A DNA stretch of 64,000 nucleotides from Maea johnstoni. Lineage: Eukaryota; Annelida; Polychaeta; Spionida; Magelonidae. Where the stretch lies: contig OZ012685.1 of assembly GCA_963942565.1 (NCBI GenBank), positions 3,982,711-4,046,710 of the forward strand. The letters are read 5' to 3'. Position numbers and translations under genes: made by a program. Under the pieces are notes generated by a model. The model ran no database searches, was not told where the DNA came from, and saw only the letters and a list, made by a program, of their open reading frames with translations. Each line of letters starts with the position of its first letter. Positions within the stretch are counted from its first letter, which is position 1. Positions 1 through 11,327 of this stretch are shown piece by piece.

Positions 1-1255
1 TTTTCAGATTTAATGTAATTCAAAGTTAATTCAATTAGATACTTTGCACAATACTACCTTTGTTATTTATGGGTTGTGTGCTCTTACATTACATAAACTA
101 GATGATGAATCATTTACAATTTGAATGAAGGAATAGCAATGGTATTTTTCTAATGACTCAAAAAGGGAAAAGTGATTTTTTTTATCTTATCTTTTAAGCT
201 TTTTTATTAGTATTTTTAGGTATTCTTTAACCCCTTGCAAATTCTTGACATAATTATATAATCATGTGTGTGCCAAAATAAGTGTAAATGCATTAATTGA
301 GGAGGTTCATGTGACTGGCAGGACAGTAGAAATAGACAGAAAACTTGCCAGAATTTACAAAAACATTGTGTCCTTCATCAAGATTCATCAGAGCAGGGCA
401 CTTATAGTATCTAGATGAGGTGAGGTAGTAAGAAATGAACATACATGTACATGGTTCAAGTTGTAATTGATATGAGATAAGGTGTATGCAGATTATATTG
501 GTACTTGTACCTAAACGACACATATATTAAATTTTGGCAGATCCAAATTTAGTAAGATTTAGACATTATGATTTTGGATTGGCTAACTTTATACTTTGGA
601 TGAAGCAGTTGAGAAAGTTGTCTTTTTGGTAGTGAATAGTAAAAGAGGGAAGAGAGAAATATTTATGTTTTAGTTTGAATTATTTTTTAAACCTTTTTTT
701 TGAATATTGAAGAGCAATGAGTATATCAGAAAACTGGTCGTTGAACTTTATTAAGAAGCCCTTCATACTGAATGTAGATAAAGAAAAGTAATATAGATGT
801 ACCATATGTTACCTTAATTGGCTAATTATTATGAAATGTTTATACTTTTACAGACATCTATTATAAATAATGTAATAGATACTTATATTTTGTTAGACAG
901 GTAAGAAAATTGCATATACAACTTTTTTAACTCATTCTAGAAGCCAGAAAAGAATGTAATCAATCAAGGATTGCAATTTACAAAAAGAAACATTACACGT
1001 GTAAATCAATATGTTGTGTTTGAATAATTATTTCTTTGTTTTGTTTTTCTAGTCTTTTTTACAAAAGGAGAGGAGAGAATCTGTAATCAACTTATATTCA
1101 AATTTCGGCATAATCAGAAGTATTCAGTAGTGTAAAAAAGTAAAGATTTAACAGTAAAATGCAAGTAATTTGTCTCATAAAATTCACATCTTATTCAATA
1201 AACAAATATTCCAACAAAGCTATAAACTTCTAGATGAACACTTAATAAAAAATCA

Positions 1256-1736
1256 TTGCCATCGGAAGTTGGGCTGGGCTGCTGTATTATCTGGGTCATC
1301 GGAAGTTGGGTAGCCCATCTTAAGATGGGCCAGCAAAATCCAGCCCAACTTCCGATCGGAAGTTGGGCTTGGCCCATCTTAAGATGGGCTGGATCGGAAG
1401 TTGGGCTGCAACATATATATATATATATATGTTGCAGCCCAACTTCCGATCCTGGCCCATCTTAAGATGGGCTTGGCCCAACTTACGATCGGAAGTTGGG
1501 TAGCCCATCTTAAGATGGGCTTGGCCCAACTTACGATGACCCCTAGCCCATCTTAAGATGGGCTTGGCCCAACTTCCGATCTTTAGATACCAGGATGTAG
1601 GTCATTTGAAGTTGGGCTGGCCCATCTTAAGATGGGCTTGGCCCAACTTCCGATCTCTAGATACCAGGATGTAGGTCATTTGAAGTTGGGCTGGCCCATC
1701 TTAAGATGGGCTTGGCCCAACTTCCGATCATTATAG
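1256..1736. repeat. Array of short palindromes with half-site GCCCAWCTT
   Basis: An 18-bp perfect palindrome, GCCCATCTTAAGATGGGC, occurs seven times here (1313, 1372, 1455, 1503, 1546, 1620, 1694). It alternates with ATCGGAAGTTGGGC or its reverse complement. The arm GCCCATCTT and the arm GCCCAACTT differ by one base, so the whole block is many copies of one 9-bp half-site in both orientations. The longest units read as near-perfect ~52-bp palindromes. A spacer with ATACCAGGATGTAGGTCATT is repeated near 1588 and 1667. Reading frames on both strands are a by-product of the palindromes. Confidence 0.9.
1391..1452. repeat. Perfect 62-bp palindrome with AT core
   Basis: The 22-bp arms (1391-1412 and 1431-1452) are exact reverse complements around an alternating AT core, so the whole 62 bp is self-complementary and could extrude as a cruciform. 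The arms contain the half-site GCCCAACTT and the core CGGAAGT. Confidence 0.9.
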
Positions 1737-1987
1737 ATACCTGGATGTAACCCTTCATGAATATTCATATGAATTTTTGCACTCTTATAAATATGGAATT
1801 TTCAACTCTTTCATAGGGCATCCACTTTAAATTACAAGATAATATTAGTCCAAGAAATAAATTGAAATGGGTAGCTAGAATAACCTGATTACTCAAAACA
1901 TAATCGCTGATTGTAAGCAGAAAAATGAAATAAAAGAATCATGTTTTTACAACAAATTAAAGAGTCATATGTATGGAATTTTAAGCT

Positions 1988-3455
1988 TTTTCAGATTTAA
2001 TGTAATTCAAAGTTAATTCAATTAGATAATTTGCACAATACTACCTTTGTTATTTGTGGGTTGTGTGCTCTTACATTGCATAAGCTAGATGATGAATCAT
2101 TTACAATTTGAATGAAGGAATAGCAATGGTATTTTTCTAATGACTCAAAAAGGGAAAAGTGAATTTTTTTCTTATCTTTTAAGCTTTTTTATTAGTATTT
2201 TTTTAGGTATTCTTTAACCCCTTACAAATTCTTGACATAATTATATAATCATGTGTGTGCCAAAATAAGTGTAAATGCATTAATTGAGGAGGTTCATGTG
2301 ACTGGCAGGACAGTAGAAATAGACAAAAAAATTGTCATAATTTACAAAAACATTGTGTCCTTTATCAAGATTCATCAGAGCAGGGCACTTATAGTATCTA
2401 GATGAGGTGAGGTAGTAAGAAATGAACATACATAGTTCAAGTTGTAATTGATATGAGATAAGGTGTATGCAGATTGAATTGGTACTTGTACCTAAACGAC
2501 ACATATATTACATTTTGGCAGATCCAAATTTAGTAAGATTTAGAGATTATGATCTTGGATTGGCCAACTTTATACTTTGGATGAAGCAGTTGAGAAAGTT
2601 ATCTTTTTGGTAGTCAATAGTAAAAGAGGGAAGAGAGAAATATTTATGTTTTAGTTTGAATTATTTTTTAAACCTTTTTTTTAAATATTGAAGAGCAATG
2701 AGTATATCAGAAAACTGGTCGTTAAACTTTTAAAATTGAGACCTTTATTAAGATGTGTCAGAAAGAAGCCCTTCATCATAAATGTAGATAAAGAAAAGTA
2801 ATATAGATGTACCATGTTACCTTAATTGGCTAATTATTATGAAATGTTTATACTTTTACAGACATCTAATATAAATAATGTAATAGATACTTATATTTTG
2901 TTAGACAGGTAAAAAGATTGTAGGGCATATACAACTTTTTTAACTCATTCTAGAAGCCAGAAAAGAATGTAATCAATCAAGGATTGCTGGAATCCAGCAC
3001 AATAAGAAACATTACACGTGTAAATTAATCTGTTGTGTTTAAATAAGTATTTCTTTGTTTTGTTTTTCTAGTCTTTTTTACAAAAGGAGAGGAAAGAATC
3101 TGTAATCAACTTATATTCAAATTTCAGCATAATCAGAAGTATTCAGTAGTGTTTAAGTAAAGATCTAACAATAAAATGCAAGTAATTTGTCTCATGAAAT
3201 TAACATCTTATTCAATAAACAAATATTCCAACAAAGCTATAAACTTCTAGATGAACACTTAATAAAAAAAATCATTGCCATCGGAAGTTGGGCTGGGCTG
3301 CTGTATTATCTGGGTCATCGGAAGTTGGGTAGCCCATCTTAAGATGGGCCAGCAAAATCCAGCCCAACTTCCGATCGGAAGTTGGGCTTGGCCCATCTTA
3401 AGATGGGCTGGATCGGAAGTTGGGCTGCAACATATATATATATATATATATATAT
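1988..3455. repeat. Tandem duplication, unit 2 (partial)
   Basis: This is a second copy of 1-1430. It stops inside the AT core of the palindrome that sits whole at 1391-1452 in unit 1, then passes straight into unrelated sequence (from about 3457). It differs from unit 1 at a few percent of positions and by small insertions, for example about 30 bp near 2730-2765. Confidence 0.9.
3280..3455. repeat. Second, shorter palindrome array
   Basis: This is the unit-2 copy of the array. It holds two 18-bp palindromes (3332-3349 and 3391-3408) and the left arm of the AT-core palindrome, and it ends in the AT run. It lacks everything that lies right of the AT core in unit 1. Confidence 0.88.
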
Positions 3456-3962
3456 AGTATTGTTATTCCTCTGAGCATGACCTAAAAATGTCAATCTTTT
3501 CTTATAGCCAGCCCGGCTACAAAGGCAGATATTCTTATAGCCCGAAACAATTTTCTGTAGCCTTGGGGTATCGGGCTAGTGTCTAACTGGACCCCTGGGT
3601 TAGGTGCTATTCTATACTGATGCCTATATAACTGTGTAGTACATGAACCCATCTCTACAGACGTGGATGACAAACATTAAGTATAATCAGCAGGAGGACT
3701 GACAATCCATGAACTAATGCTTGTGATGTATGGTGGCTGATGATGGTAATGATAGTGGTGATGATGAGGATTAGAGAACTTGCATATAGACAATGTCAGC
3801 AAGTAAATGATGCTAATGTTACTGATCCTTGAAACAGACATATGAACTTTGAAGTTTGGATAATTCAGGGGGTTTTGGCTACTAAATTGAATTATCCTTT
3901 TTCCTATCATGCTGAAGTTGTAACTGCTGCAATTATTCTGACTGGTAACACTCAGGAATAAC
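3456..3962. other. Unique-looking spacer
   Basis: There is no gene here. A short stretch near 3505-3600 repeats the theme of TATAGCC, CCCGG and GGGCTA words and may be a decayed element. A short degenerate GATGGT tract lies at about 3730-3770. Confidence 0.4.
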
Positions 3963-4275
3963 TGATGATGGTGATGGTGATGATGATGATGATGATGATG
4001 ATGATAATGATAATGATGATGATTATAATGGTGATGATGATAATGATAATGATGATGATAATAATGATGATGGTGATGATGATGATGATGATTTTAATGA
4101 TGATGGTGGAAGTGGTGGTGGTGGTTGTTACGATGATGGAAATTAATGATGTGGTTATGATGATGATGAAAAAAGTGATGGTTATGATGCTGGAGATGAC
4201 GCTAATAATGCAGATAGTGATTATGTAGAGAATGGTGAAAACTATCACCATTGGTGAATGGTGATGAAACATGAT
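3963..4275. repeat. GAT/TGA trinucleotide microsatellite, degenerate
   Basis: A run of GATGAT and GATAAT triplets is purest at 3963-4100 and decays to the right. Reading frames on both strands (poly-Met/Ile/Asp type) are artefacts of the repeat. Confidence 0.92.
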
Positions 4276-5499
4276 GAAAATAACATCATTTCACGTTTGA
4301 CATGTTTTTGGATGGTACATTCCTTTAAAACTACCGGCAGCAATAAAAAAAAACTTAAATCATAAAACATACTTATTTTTCCGGATCAATTTACTTCAGA
4401 TACATATAAGTCCTACAGCAATTACAAGTAAACGTAAGTTTAGGTGCTTGACTGGTAGATGGCAGCAGTATCTGGTCTGGTTGACTCACCCCGCCCCCCT
4501 CGCCCTGCCCCCAGTCTAGGGCTAATTAATCATAGTGTGCAACTGCTACTTGTCCTGCCCTGTTCCCCAGTGATAAGATATCAAAGTCGTACTACAACAT
4601 GGTCCTTATCTGCTCCTTGACAAGGTCCTGTCACCACACAGGATTTATCACTCATTGGACGAGCACTGACTCTCAAACACTCACTATATGCTTACTCAAG
4701 AACTGCTAGTAGTTGTTGTGGTGAAGTACTCTTTCATTAGGCTTGAGCACTACAAGTACAGGTATATTGTCTATACTTTTTCTCAAAAGAATTAACCCTT
4801 GTGAGTGCAGATTGTAATTTTCCTCACAAATGTCTGATGCCTAATTGTAATGGGGATGATTTGGCCAAACTCCAGTACAAAGCTGTTCATGTTTGACAAT
4901 CTTATAAATGTTTTTGGTTAAAGTAAAAGTTCAACAAATATAAATATTTACTGTAACATTATACCGTTTTTATTTAAGTGATAAATAGAAATTAGTTCTT
5001 TGTGGTAAAGTAGTTTTTTTATCATGCGTAAATGCTGCTGTTATTACATTCAGACAAGCCTTATAGTGTCAAACTCAGCAATTCTTGTAGCAACCTCTGA
5101 GGGCTGCCCCATTAGCTGAGTTGTCATAGCATTGCATTTGAATGCTTGTTGACTCTCACCACTGCCATTTGCAATGATTCTATGTTCTAACCCAGCTTGT
5201 GGCATTTGAGACAGTTGGTGGTTTTCCCTGGGTACTTCAATTACCTTCAGCTTTATAAACTAACTGGTCAAGGTATTGCCTTAGAATGGCAATAAATGAA
5301 ACAAATTCCGAGTACAGGCCACGATGCCCATATTTGATTATTTTTGCTCTTATTTGGAAATTCAGATCCTGAAATGCTTCTTATGTCTCCTCCAGTATTA
5401 TCTAGGCCACCATGCCCTTATTTGGTTATTTAGGAACCTAGTCATGTCAGTAGGCCTGCAGTTACAGGTACAACCTTAACTACCACAGACCCATTCATC
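4276..5499. other. Non-coding spacer with faint SINE-like remnant
   Basis: No gene is seen. TAGATGGCAGCAG at about 4456 is one of several AGATGGCAG motifs in the window. At about 5090-5265 there are words that resemble the SINE body at 21711 (TGGTGGTTTTCCCTGGGTAC), suggesting a decayed copy. Confidence 0.4.
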
Positions 5500-6350
5500 A
5501 AAAGTGAGGACTTTCGGTGCATGCAAAATCTGCCTAAATAACTCCATCACTGATGAGAGCAGAGATTAAACCAAGGCTAACAGCCCTCCTCGGACCCCTT
5601 GCTCGCAGAAATACAACGGACATTTTATGCACAAGCTTCCCTCGATGCTGACGGCATCAGTCCGATGAGGAAATAAACAGAGAAACATCATCATTACCGC
5701 TGACACTAAAAGACCAATCCCTCTTTAGAGAGATGTGGCATCATTCCGTGGAAATCTACCCGTTCTGTCACTGACCCCTATAAAAACCCACCCAGCTAGA
5801 GCGGAGGGTTTAATGTCTCCCTGTGATATACCTAAATAGGGGGAGGAAGCGTTAACCTTAGATCCCTGATGAAGACAGACCGCATAGAAATGCAAATATG
5901 TGAGCAGGCAAGTTTAAACAAAGGCGAGAAGTGTCCATGGAGAGAAATAGAGGTTTTTTATGAGCGTTGGTGTGGGTAATAGCCCCCTCAGATCCAACTG
6001 GACAGCATATGAGCAATGGAATGCTAATGTTGCTTTTATTGTCTTCTATTCTTCTTTAGCACACGGCGGCTGATGACCATCAGGGCCCTTAAGAGATCTG
6101 CTACTAATTCCTGCGCCCCCTACGTTTGCATAATGCAGCAATTATAAATGCACGGAATTAACATTGATTCCTACATCTCCCCCATTCACCTCCCCCACAC
6201 AAATAGCCCCTGGTCATCACCTGCACCCCCGGGGGCTCTATCATTCTACTTATATGTTAATGTGGGTTATTAAGGTGCACATCACTATAAGCCCATGCAT
6301 ATTAATTGTTCACAAAAGCACAAATCGCTAATTGATTACAGGGAAAAGTT
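5500..6350. promoter_or_regulatory. Candidate conserved regulatory block
   Basis: The block is GC-richer and less repetitive than its surroundings and has stop codons in all frames. It contains a perfect octamer ATGCAAAT (5890-5897) followed 20 bp later by a Sox-type AACAAAG (5917-5923), a second POU-like TTTGCATAATGCA (about 6125-6137), and several homeodomain-type words: GGAATTAACATTGATT, TATTAATTG and CTAATTGATTA. Such motif mixes are typical of developmental enhancers. Conservation is inferred, since no second species is available here. Confidence 0.35.
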
Positions 6351-6479
6351 CAGTTTTGTCTCCCGCCGGACATTGTTGAATTTCAACTGAAATACCATCA
6401 GACTCTTCTAGTAAATCAACTGGTTTCAGGCCTCGTGGCATCACCATAACCCTACCATGCCTGCAGATCACCAACACAA

Positions 6480-6675
6480 GTGACGTCTGCACCTATGATA
6501 CTTTCTATAATAACTTTGGATATAAGCATATATTTACAAAATATTTGAAGAAAAATTGCAGGCACGGTTGTGTTTAAGATTTCCCCTTCAAATATTTCTG
6601 GAGATATGCTCTGGTAAGAAATATATTACAAAAAAGGTCGGGACTTCTTTTGTGCTACAGGCGTGAATGGGTTAA
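6480..6675 (-). mobile_element. piggyBac-like MITE (TTAA family)
   Basis: The right end reads GTGAATGGG followed by TTAA (6672-6675). The interior has the family signature AAATATTTGAAG... and CTTCAAATATTT, an internal foldback. The left end is diverged. Confidence 0.6.
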
Positions 6676-6889
6676 AGATTCCTGCCTGGGTTCTTTAATG
6701 GCATTGTTTGAATGCACTGTTTGAGGAATAGGGAGATGTCTTTAAGTGGGGGCAGGTGTGGAAAATACCTAAAGCCCTGTCTGCCACTCACAATAAATAA
6801 ATGCAAAGACACCCCACTGATTTGGAAAGTACACTATTTGAGATAGAACAACACACAGGGTGCTAGTTAGAGGTCACCACAAAACAGAC

Positions 6890-7200
6890 ATGCACTCAAT
6901 CAGGAAAAAAATAGTGAGCAACATAACTTACTTTTGAAACTAAAGTTTTGCTATGCTCAGCCAAGGAGAAAAGAATGACCAACATAATTAAATGAAAATT
7001 TGAAATATAATTGTAGTCAACATCATGGTTTACTTAAAATTGAAGTCAGCATCTGCAGTCAATCAGGAAAAATATTGAGGGGACATAAGTTTCTTTGAAA
7101 ATTAAAGACAGTTTTTTTAGCTGCTGTTAAATAGGGATAAAATATGATATCAAGATGAGTTAATATACCTTGAAAACTCAAGTCAGATTTAAGCTGAAGC
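6890..7200. repeat. Old tandem repeat, period ~160 bp
   Basis: CAATCAGGAAAAA with similar downstream sequence occurs at about 6897 and 7058. The copies are strongly diverged and AT-rich. No gene is seen. Confidence 0.45.
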
Positions 7201-7394
7201 CCATTGGGCTATCACCCGTCTTTTTAAATGTAAATGATTTGGGGAGTTCCAATTATATAGATGATGCTTTTTACATCTATCTCATCAGATTCGATGAATC
7301 CAATTCTTGATGGCTTTATGTACCTTACAAAACAATCAAGTGATGCCAAGATTAAGTAAATGATAAACAGTCTTAAACACACTAAAAGGTTATG

Positions 7395-7760
7395 AATTTG
7401 AGAATGTTTTAATATTTGAGATAAGAAGATTACTAGGTCAAATATCATCTATCATAGAAATTACAAAAAACATCATCATTCAAAATCTTTGGTTTTTCTG
7501 TAAAGGTTGACACATGTTTAAAGATAACAAAATATATGTTTCAATTGTGTAATGCTTGAGATAAGAAGATTATTAGGTCAAACATAGTTTTTCTAGAGTA
7601 ATCAATCTATCATAAAAATTACAAAATAAAAACAATCATTCAAAAAACTTGTTTTCTAAAAAAGTTGAAACGTTAAAAGATTATGAAATTGTATTTGTTT
7701 CAATGGTTAAGATAAGAACATTATTAGGTCAAACATCAATTTCCTAGAGTGATCCATCAA
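7395..7760. repeat. Old tandem repeat, period ~140-150 bp
   Basis: GATAAGAAGATTAYTAGGTCAAA or a close variant starts at about 7420, 7560 and 7711, followed each time by similar AT-rich sequence (ATCTATCATARAAATTACAAAA in the first two). That gives about 2.4 diverged copies. Confidence 0.6.
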
Positions 7761-7979
7761 AGGAATTTCTCTTCAATCTGCTATGTAGCTCCCATGTTTG
7801 CCACACCTGCCACTTGAAACAGGGGGTCAAAGTCATTGGATTGTAATCTATGACCCAGGTAGACCAAGTTGAGACAGCTGACGCTCAGACTCCCAGCCCT
7901 CCCCACGACAGAGATTTATTGTATTGTAAAGTGAACTCGCTATTTACCATCGCACACTCTCAGATACAGGGAAACGTAA

Positions 7980-10004
7980 CACAGTCTGGCTTGTATAGAA
8001 GGGGCTGGCCTGAATAGTGAGATATCTTTCTTAGAGGTGCAACAGGCTATTCTCAAAGCAAAAGCTGATAAGGCCCCAGGTTGGGATGCCATTCCAGCAA
8101 AGGTTTTAAAAAATGATGCCTGTATTATATATCTTACTTCACTATTCCAGTCTTGTTTTAAGAACGGAATAGTTCCTTCACAATGGTTAAATAGCATCAT
8201 TCAACCTATCCCTAAACATGGAGAAGATCCGACAAATCCTCTCTCTGGGTATAGAGGTATTGCTCTTTCCTCTGCCATTTATAAAACCTATTGTGACATT
8301 TTAAATATAAGACTTACACAGTGGGCAGAAGATAATGGAAAGTTATGTGAAGAGCAAAATGGCTTTCGTATAGCTCGCAATTGTATAGATCATATTTTTG
8401 TTTTATCAACTATCCTAGAAAACAGGCTTAAGAAAAAGAAAGAAACCTTTGCCTGTTTTGTGGACGCGAGAAAGGCTTTTGATAGAGTGGATAGGGATTT
8501 ATTATGGTTTCGTCTGATTTCTATGGGTATTTCAGGTACCTTTTTAACTGCACTTAGGTCCCTATACAAAGGTGTCAAAGCATGTGTCCGCATAAATGGT
8601 AAAATGACTGAATGGTTTTATGTTGATCTTGGTGTGAAGCAAGGCTGTGTTTTATCGCCCTGCTTATTTAGCCTGTTTTTTGATAGTTTATCTGATGAAA
8701 TCAAGGCTTTAGGGAAAGGCGTCCCGTTTGACAATGAAAAGCTCTCCATACTTCTCTATGCAGACGACGTTGTTCTGCTGGCCGAAAGCGAGTCTGATTT
8801 ACAGATTATGCTCGATGTCTTATCAAACTGGTGTAAAAAATGACGTCTAGACATCAATGACACAAAAACACAAGTTATACATTTCAGAAACCCATCTAAA
8901 CAGAGGTCAGTTTTCCAGTTTTATTGTGGTGACCAAGAGCTCAAAACTGTTTCACAGTATAAATATCTGGGCCTTGTTTTTAATGAGTTTCATGATATGT
9001 CTCGCACTGCAAAATCTGTAGCTGCTTCGGCCAGTAGGGCATTAGGCCTCATAATTTCAAAGTTCTATGCTAATGGTGGCATGCCTTATAAAGTGTTTAC
9101 AAAGGTGTATGCGTCTCTTGTAGCACCAATTATTGACTATGGTGCAGCAATATGGGGTTTGAAGGAGTACAGTTGTATAAACGCGGTACAAAATAGGGCA
9201 TGCCATGTGTTTTTGGGTCTAGGTCGGTATGCTCCAAATGCAGGTGTTCATGGCGAGATGGGTTGGGTTTTACCATTCCATCGACAATGGATGAGCATAT
9301 CTAGATTCCGTTGCCGTCTCTCTCATATGAACGAGGATCGACTTCCAAGAAAGATTTTTAAATGGGCTCATAAACAAAATATAAAAAACACATGGCCCCT
9401 TAAGGTGGCTCTAGAGTATGAGACCCTTGGTCTCCATAGACTCGATGATATTAACTTGGTAGTTGATTTCTCAGAAATTGGCCAAGAACTCTATGAAAAG
9501 CTTCTTAATGAGTGTATAGCTAAGTGGCATGCCATCTTAGACAGGGAAAATAATAATAAACTAAGAACTTATCGGTTATTCAAAAGAGAATTTTTGTCTG
9601 AACCATACCTCGAGATGCCAATTACTAGGAAGGAAAGGAAAGCGCTGGCTCAAATTAGATGTGGAGTTGCACCTTTGAGGATAGAAACAGGTCGCTGGGA
9701 GAAAACAAATAATCATAGAATTCCTAAAGAGGAGAGAGTATGCCTGAGTTGTTATAAACAAGGGTTTGTAGAAATTGAGTCAGAAGAGCACTTCCTGTTG
9801 CGCTGTCGTCACCCTGCGCTTAAATCTCACAGAGAAAACCTTTTAAGCAAGGCATGCACAATCCTGCCAACTTTTAATATCTTAAGTGATACTGATAAAA
9901 TGCCGTTCTTATTGTCCAACTGTGATATCGTATTTTTCAGTGCCAAAACCTGTTGCAAAATGCTTAATATCAGAACTGATGTATCAAGAATTGATTTTAT
10001 GTAA
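7980..10004 (+). pseudogene. LINE ORF2 fragment: reverse transcriptase plus C-terminal CCHC region
   Basis: The product is the polymerase that copies LINE RNA at the nicked target. Counting from Val at 8037, visible parts are KAPGWDAIPAKVL (12-24), SGYRGIALSS (70-79), EQNGF (106-110), motif A FVDARKAFD with catalytic Asp (141-149), motif B GVKQGCVLSP (199-208) and motif C YADD (241-244). The frame meets TGA at 8841-8843 just after NWCKK, where related elements usually carry Trp, so a single TGG to TGA change would explain it. Beyond the stop the same frame continues with RLDINDTKTQVIHF, KYLGLVF and, near the end, Cys-x2-Cys-x12-His-x4-Cys, a zinc-binding-like motif. No endonuclease domain and no first ORF are present. 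The stretch 7980-8036 in the same frame reads like the usual lead-in to the domain. Confidence 0.9.
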
Positions 10005-10150
10005 TATTAATATTCTTTAACAATGTATATCATGTATTTATTGGTTGTATAGTCTCTCGTAGGTCAAATTTGACCGTCCATTGTTATTACTGTGTCATGT
10101 GTGTACAATTCTTTAATGGGTGAGACTTTAATAAAATTTTCTTATCTTAT
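7980..10150 (+). mobile_element. 5'-truncated non-LTR retrotransposon (LINE)
   Basis: This element has a reverse-transcriptase region and a C-terminal domain, then a short 3' untranslated tail with AATAAA near 10130 and a terminal TTTTCTTATCTTAT. The reading frame opens at about 7980 inside the region just before the polymerase domain. There is no endonuclease region upstream, so the copy is truncated at its 5' end, as is common for target-primed insertion. The frame stays open to 10004 apart from one TGA, so the copy is young for a dead element. I cannot assign a clade securely; the C-terminal Cys-His motif is found in several apurinic-endonuclease-type LINE groups. I could not identify target-site duplications. 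Confidence 0.9.
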
Positions 10151-10928
10151 GTACCACCTGAGGTAGCCTGACTCACAGGCGGAGTTAGGTATAACGCCCC
10201 CACCACTATATATACTGTATGTTGAGTAGGTTTGATATCTCTATCAAGCTATAGATGGCAGCACAGTTCTTATGGGTTGCAGTCTTAGTATCAACTGGAG
10301 CTCTAGCGGGTCCACATTGAGGATTAATACACTGAGCATAACTTGAACTGAAATCTGCTCAGGTTGGATCAGTGAGACTATTAGGAAAGAGCCTTTTAAC
10401 TTAGACTTTTGGCAAGGCTATACCAGAGATGGATATACAACAGACAGGCTGCAACAAAAGAACATGCAGTGACAGGCTCTAACTGGGTTACTTTTTTGGT
10501 CTGAGTTGAGGTGTAATGTAAATACTTCACTGCAGGTGGCAGCACAGTCACTGAGGGTTATGCTATCTTCTGCAATTAGCTCCTAGTGTATGATTCCATT
10601 AAACTATGATATGCTTTACTCTGTTCTGGTCTTTATTCTTTGCTTAATGTCTAGATGTAGTTCCTGTGGCTGGTGATAGATGGCATCAAGAGTGGTCACA
10701 CTAGACAGTCAAGAAACTAGAAAAATCTTAATGTGGGCCACCCGGTGAGCAACTTAAGAACTAAACCAGGGTAGACAGTTTAGAGTCTGTCATGACAAAA
10801 ATATATTGATAAAAAAAAATCCTGGCCTAGGACTGAGCTACTGCAATTATTGTCACCACACCTAGAACTTTACCAGAGTTGACAGATTAATCAAGTTTCA
10901 CTTGCAGTTAGAAAGTCTATGTTTAATG
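10151..10928. other. Spacer with repeated AGATGGCAG motifs
   Basis: No gene is seen. TAGATGGCAGCACAG (about 10254), CAGGTGGCAGCACAG (about 10535) and AGATGGCATCA (about 10678) lie within 430 bp. They resemble the core of the CTCF motif, or they may be remnants of one dispersed repeat. Confidence 0.4.
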
Positions 10929-11327
10929 CACAAATATACTTGTGGATGGTTATACAAGGTTTAGAAGGAATACAAAAGACAAATGTACTTGTGGATGGTT
11001 ATACAAGGTTTAGAAGGAATACAAAAGACAAATATACTTGTGGATGGTTATACAAGGTTTAGAAGGAATACAAAAGACAAATATACTTGTGGATGGTTAT
11101 ACAAGGTTTAGAAGGAATACAAAAGACAAATATACTTGTGGATGGTTATACAAGGTTTAGAAGGAATACAAAAGACAAATATACTTGTGGATGGTTATAC
11201 AAGGTTTAGAAGGAATACAAAAGACAAATATACTTGTAGATGGTTATACAAGGTTTAGAAGGAATACAAAAGACAAATATACTTGTGGATGGTTATACAA
11301 GGTTTAGAAGGAATACGAAAGATAATT
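10929..11327. repeat. 49-bp minisatellite, ~8 copies
   Basis: Each unit contains ATATACTTGTGGATGG, TTATACAAGG and TTTAGAAGGAATACAAAAG. Copies are nearly identical (single-base changes in a few units), so the array was amplified or homogenised recently. Confidence 0.97.

Larger units (their letters stand above)
1..1987. repeat. Tandem duplication, unit 1 (~1.99 kb)
   Basis: Position 1 aligns with position 1988, and the two stretches stay collinear to about 1430 versus 3455, with a few percent substitutions and small indels; the offset grows from 1987 to 2019. The first unit also holds a longer palindrome array (1256-1736) and a tail (1737-1987) that the second unit lacks. The copy probably starts before the window. 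No coding content is seen: the short minus-strand reading frame at 293-523 recurs at 2280-2504 only because the DNA is duplicated. Confidence 0.9.

Noticed and set aside
1256-1529. Overlapping frames on both strands with repeated GQAHLKMG-type peptides
   Set aside because: They arise from the palindrome array; the same bases read open on both strands because the DNA is self-complementary.
1256-1736. CRISPR-like array of palindromic repeats
   Set aside because: Spacing is irregular, modules vary in order and orientation, there are no unique equal-length spacers, and the surroundings are animal nuclear DNA.
10929-11327. CRISPR or phage-like direct repeat array
   Set aside because: Units are contiguous 49-bp tandem copies without spacers, an ordinary minisatellite.
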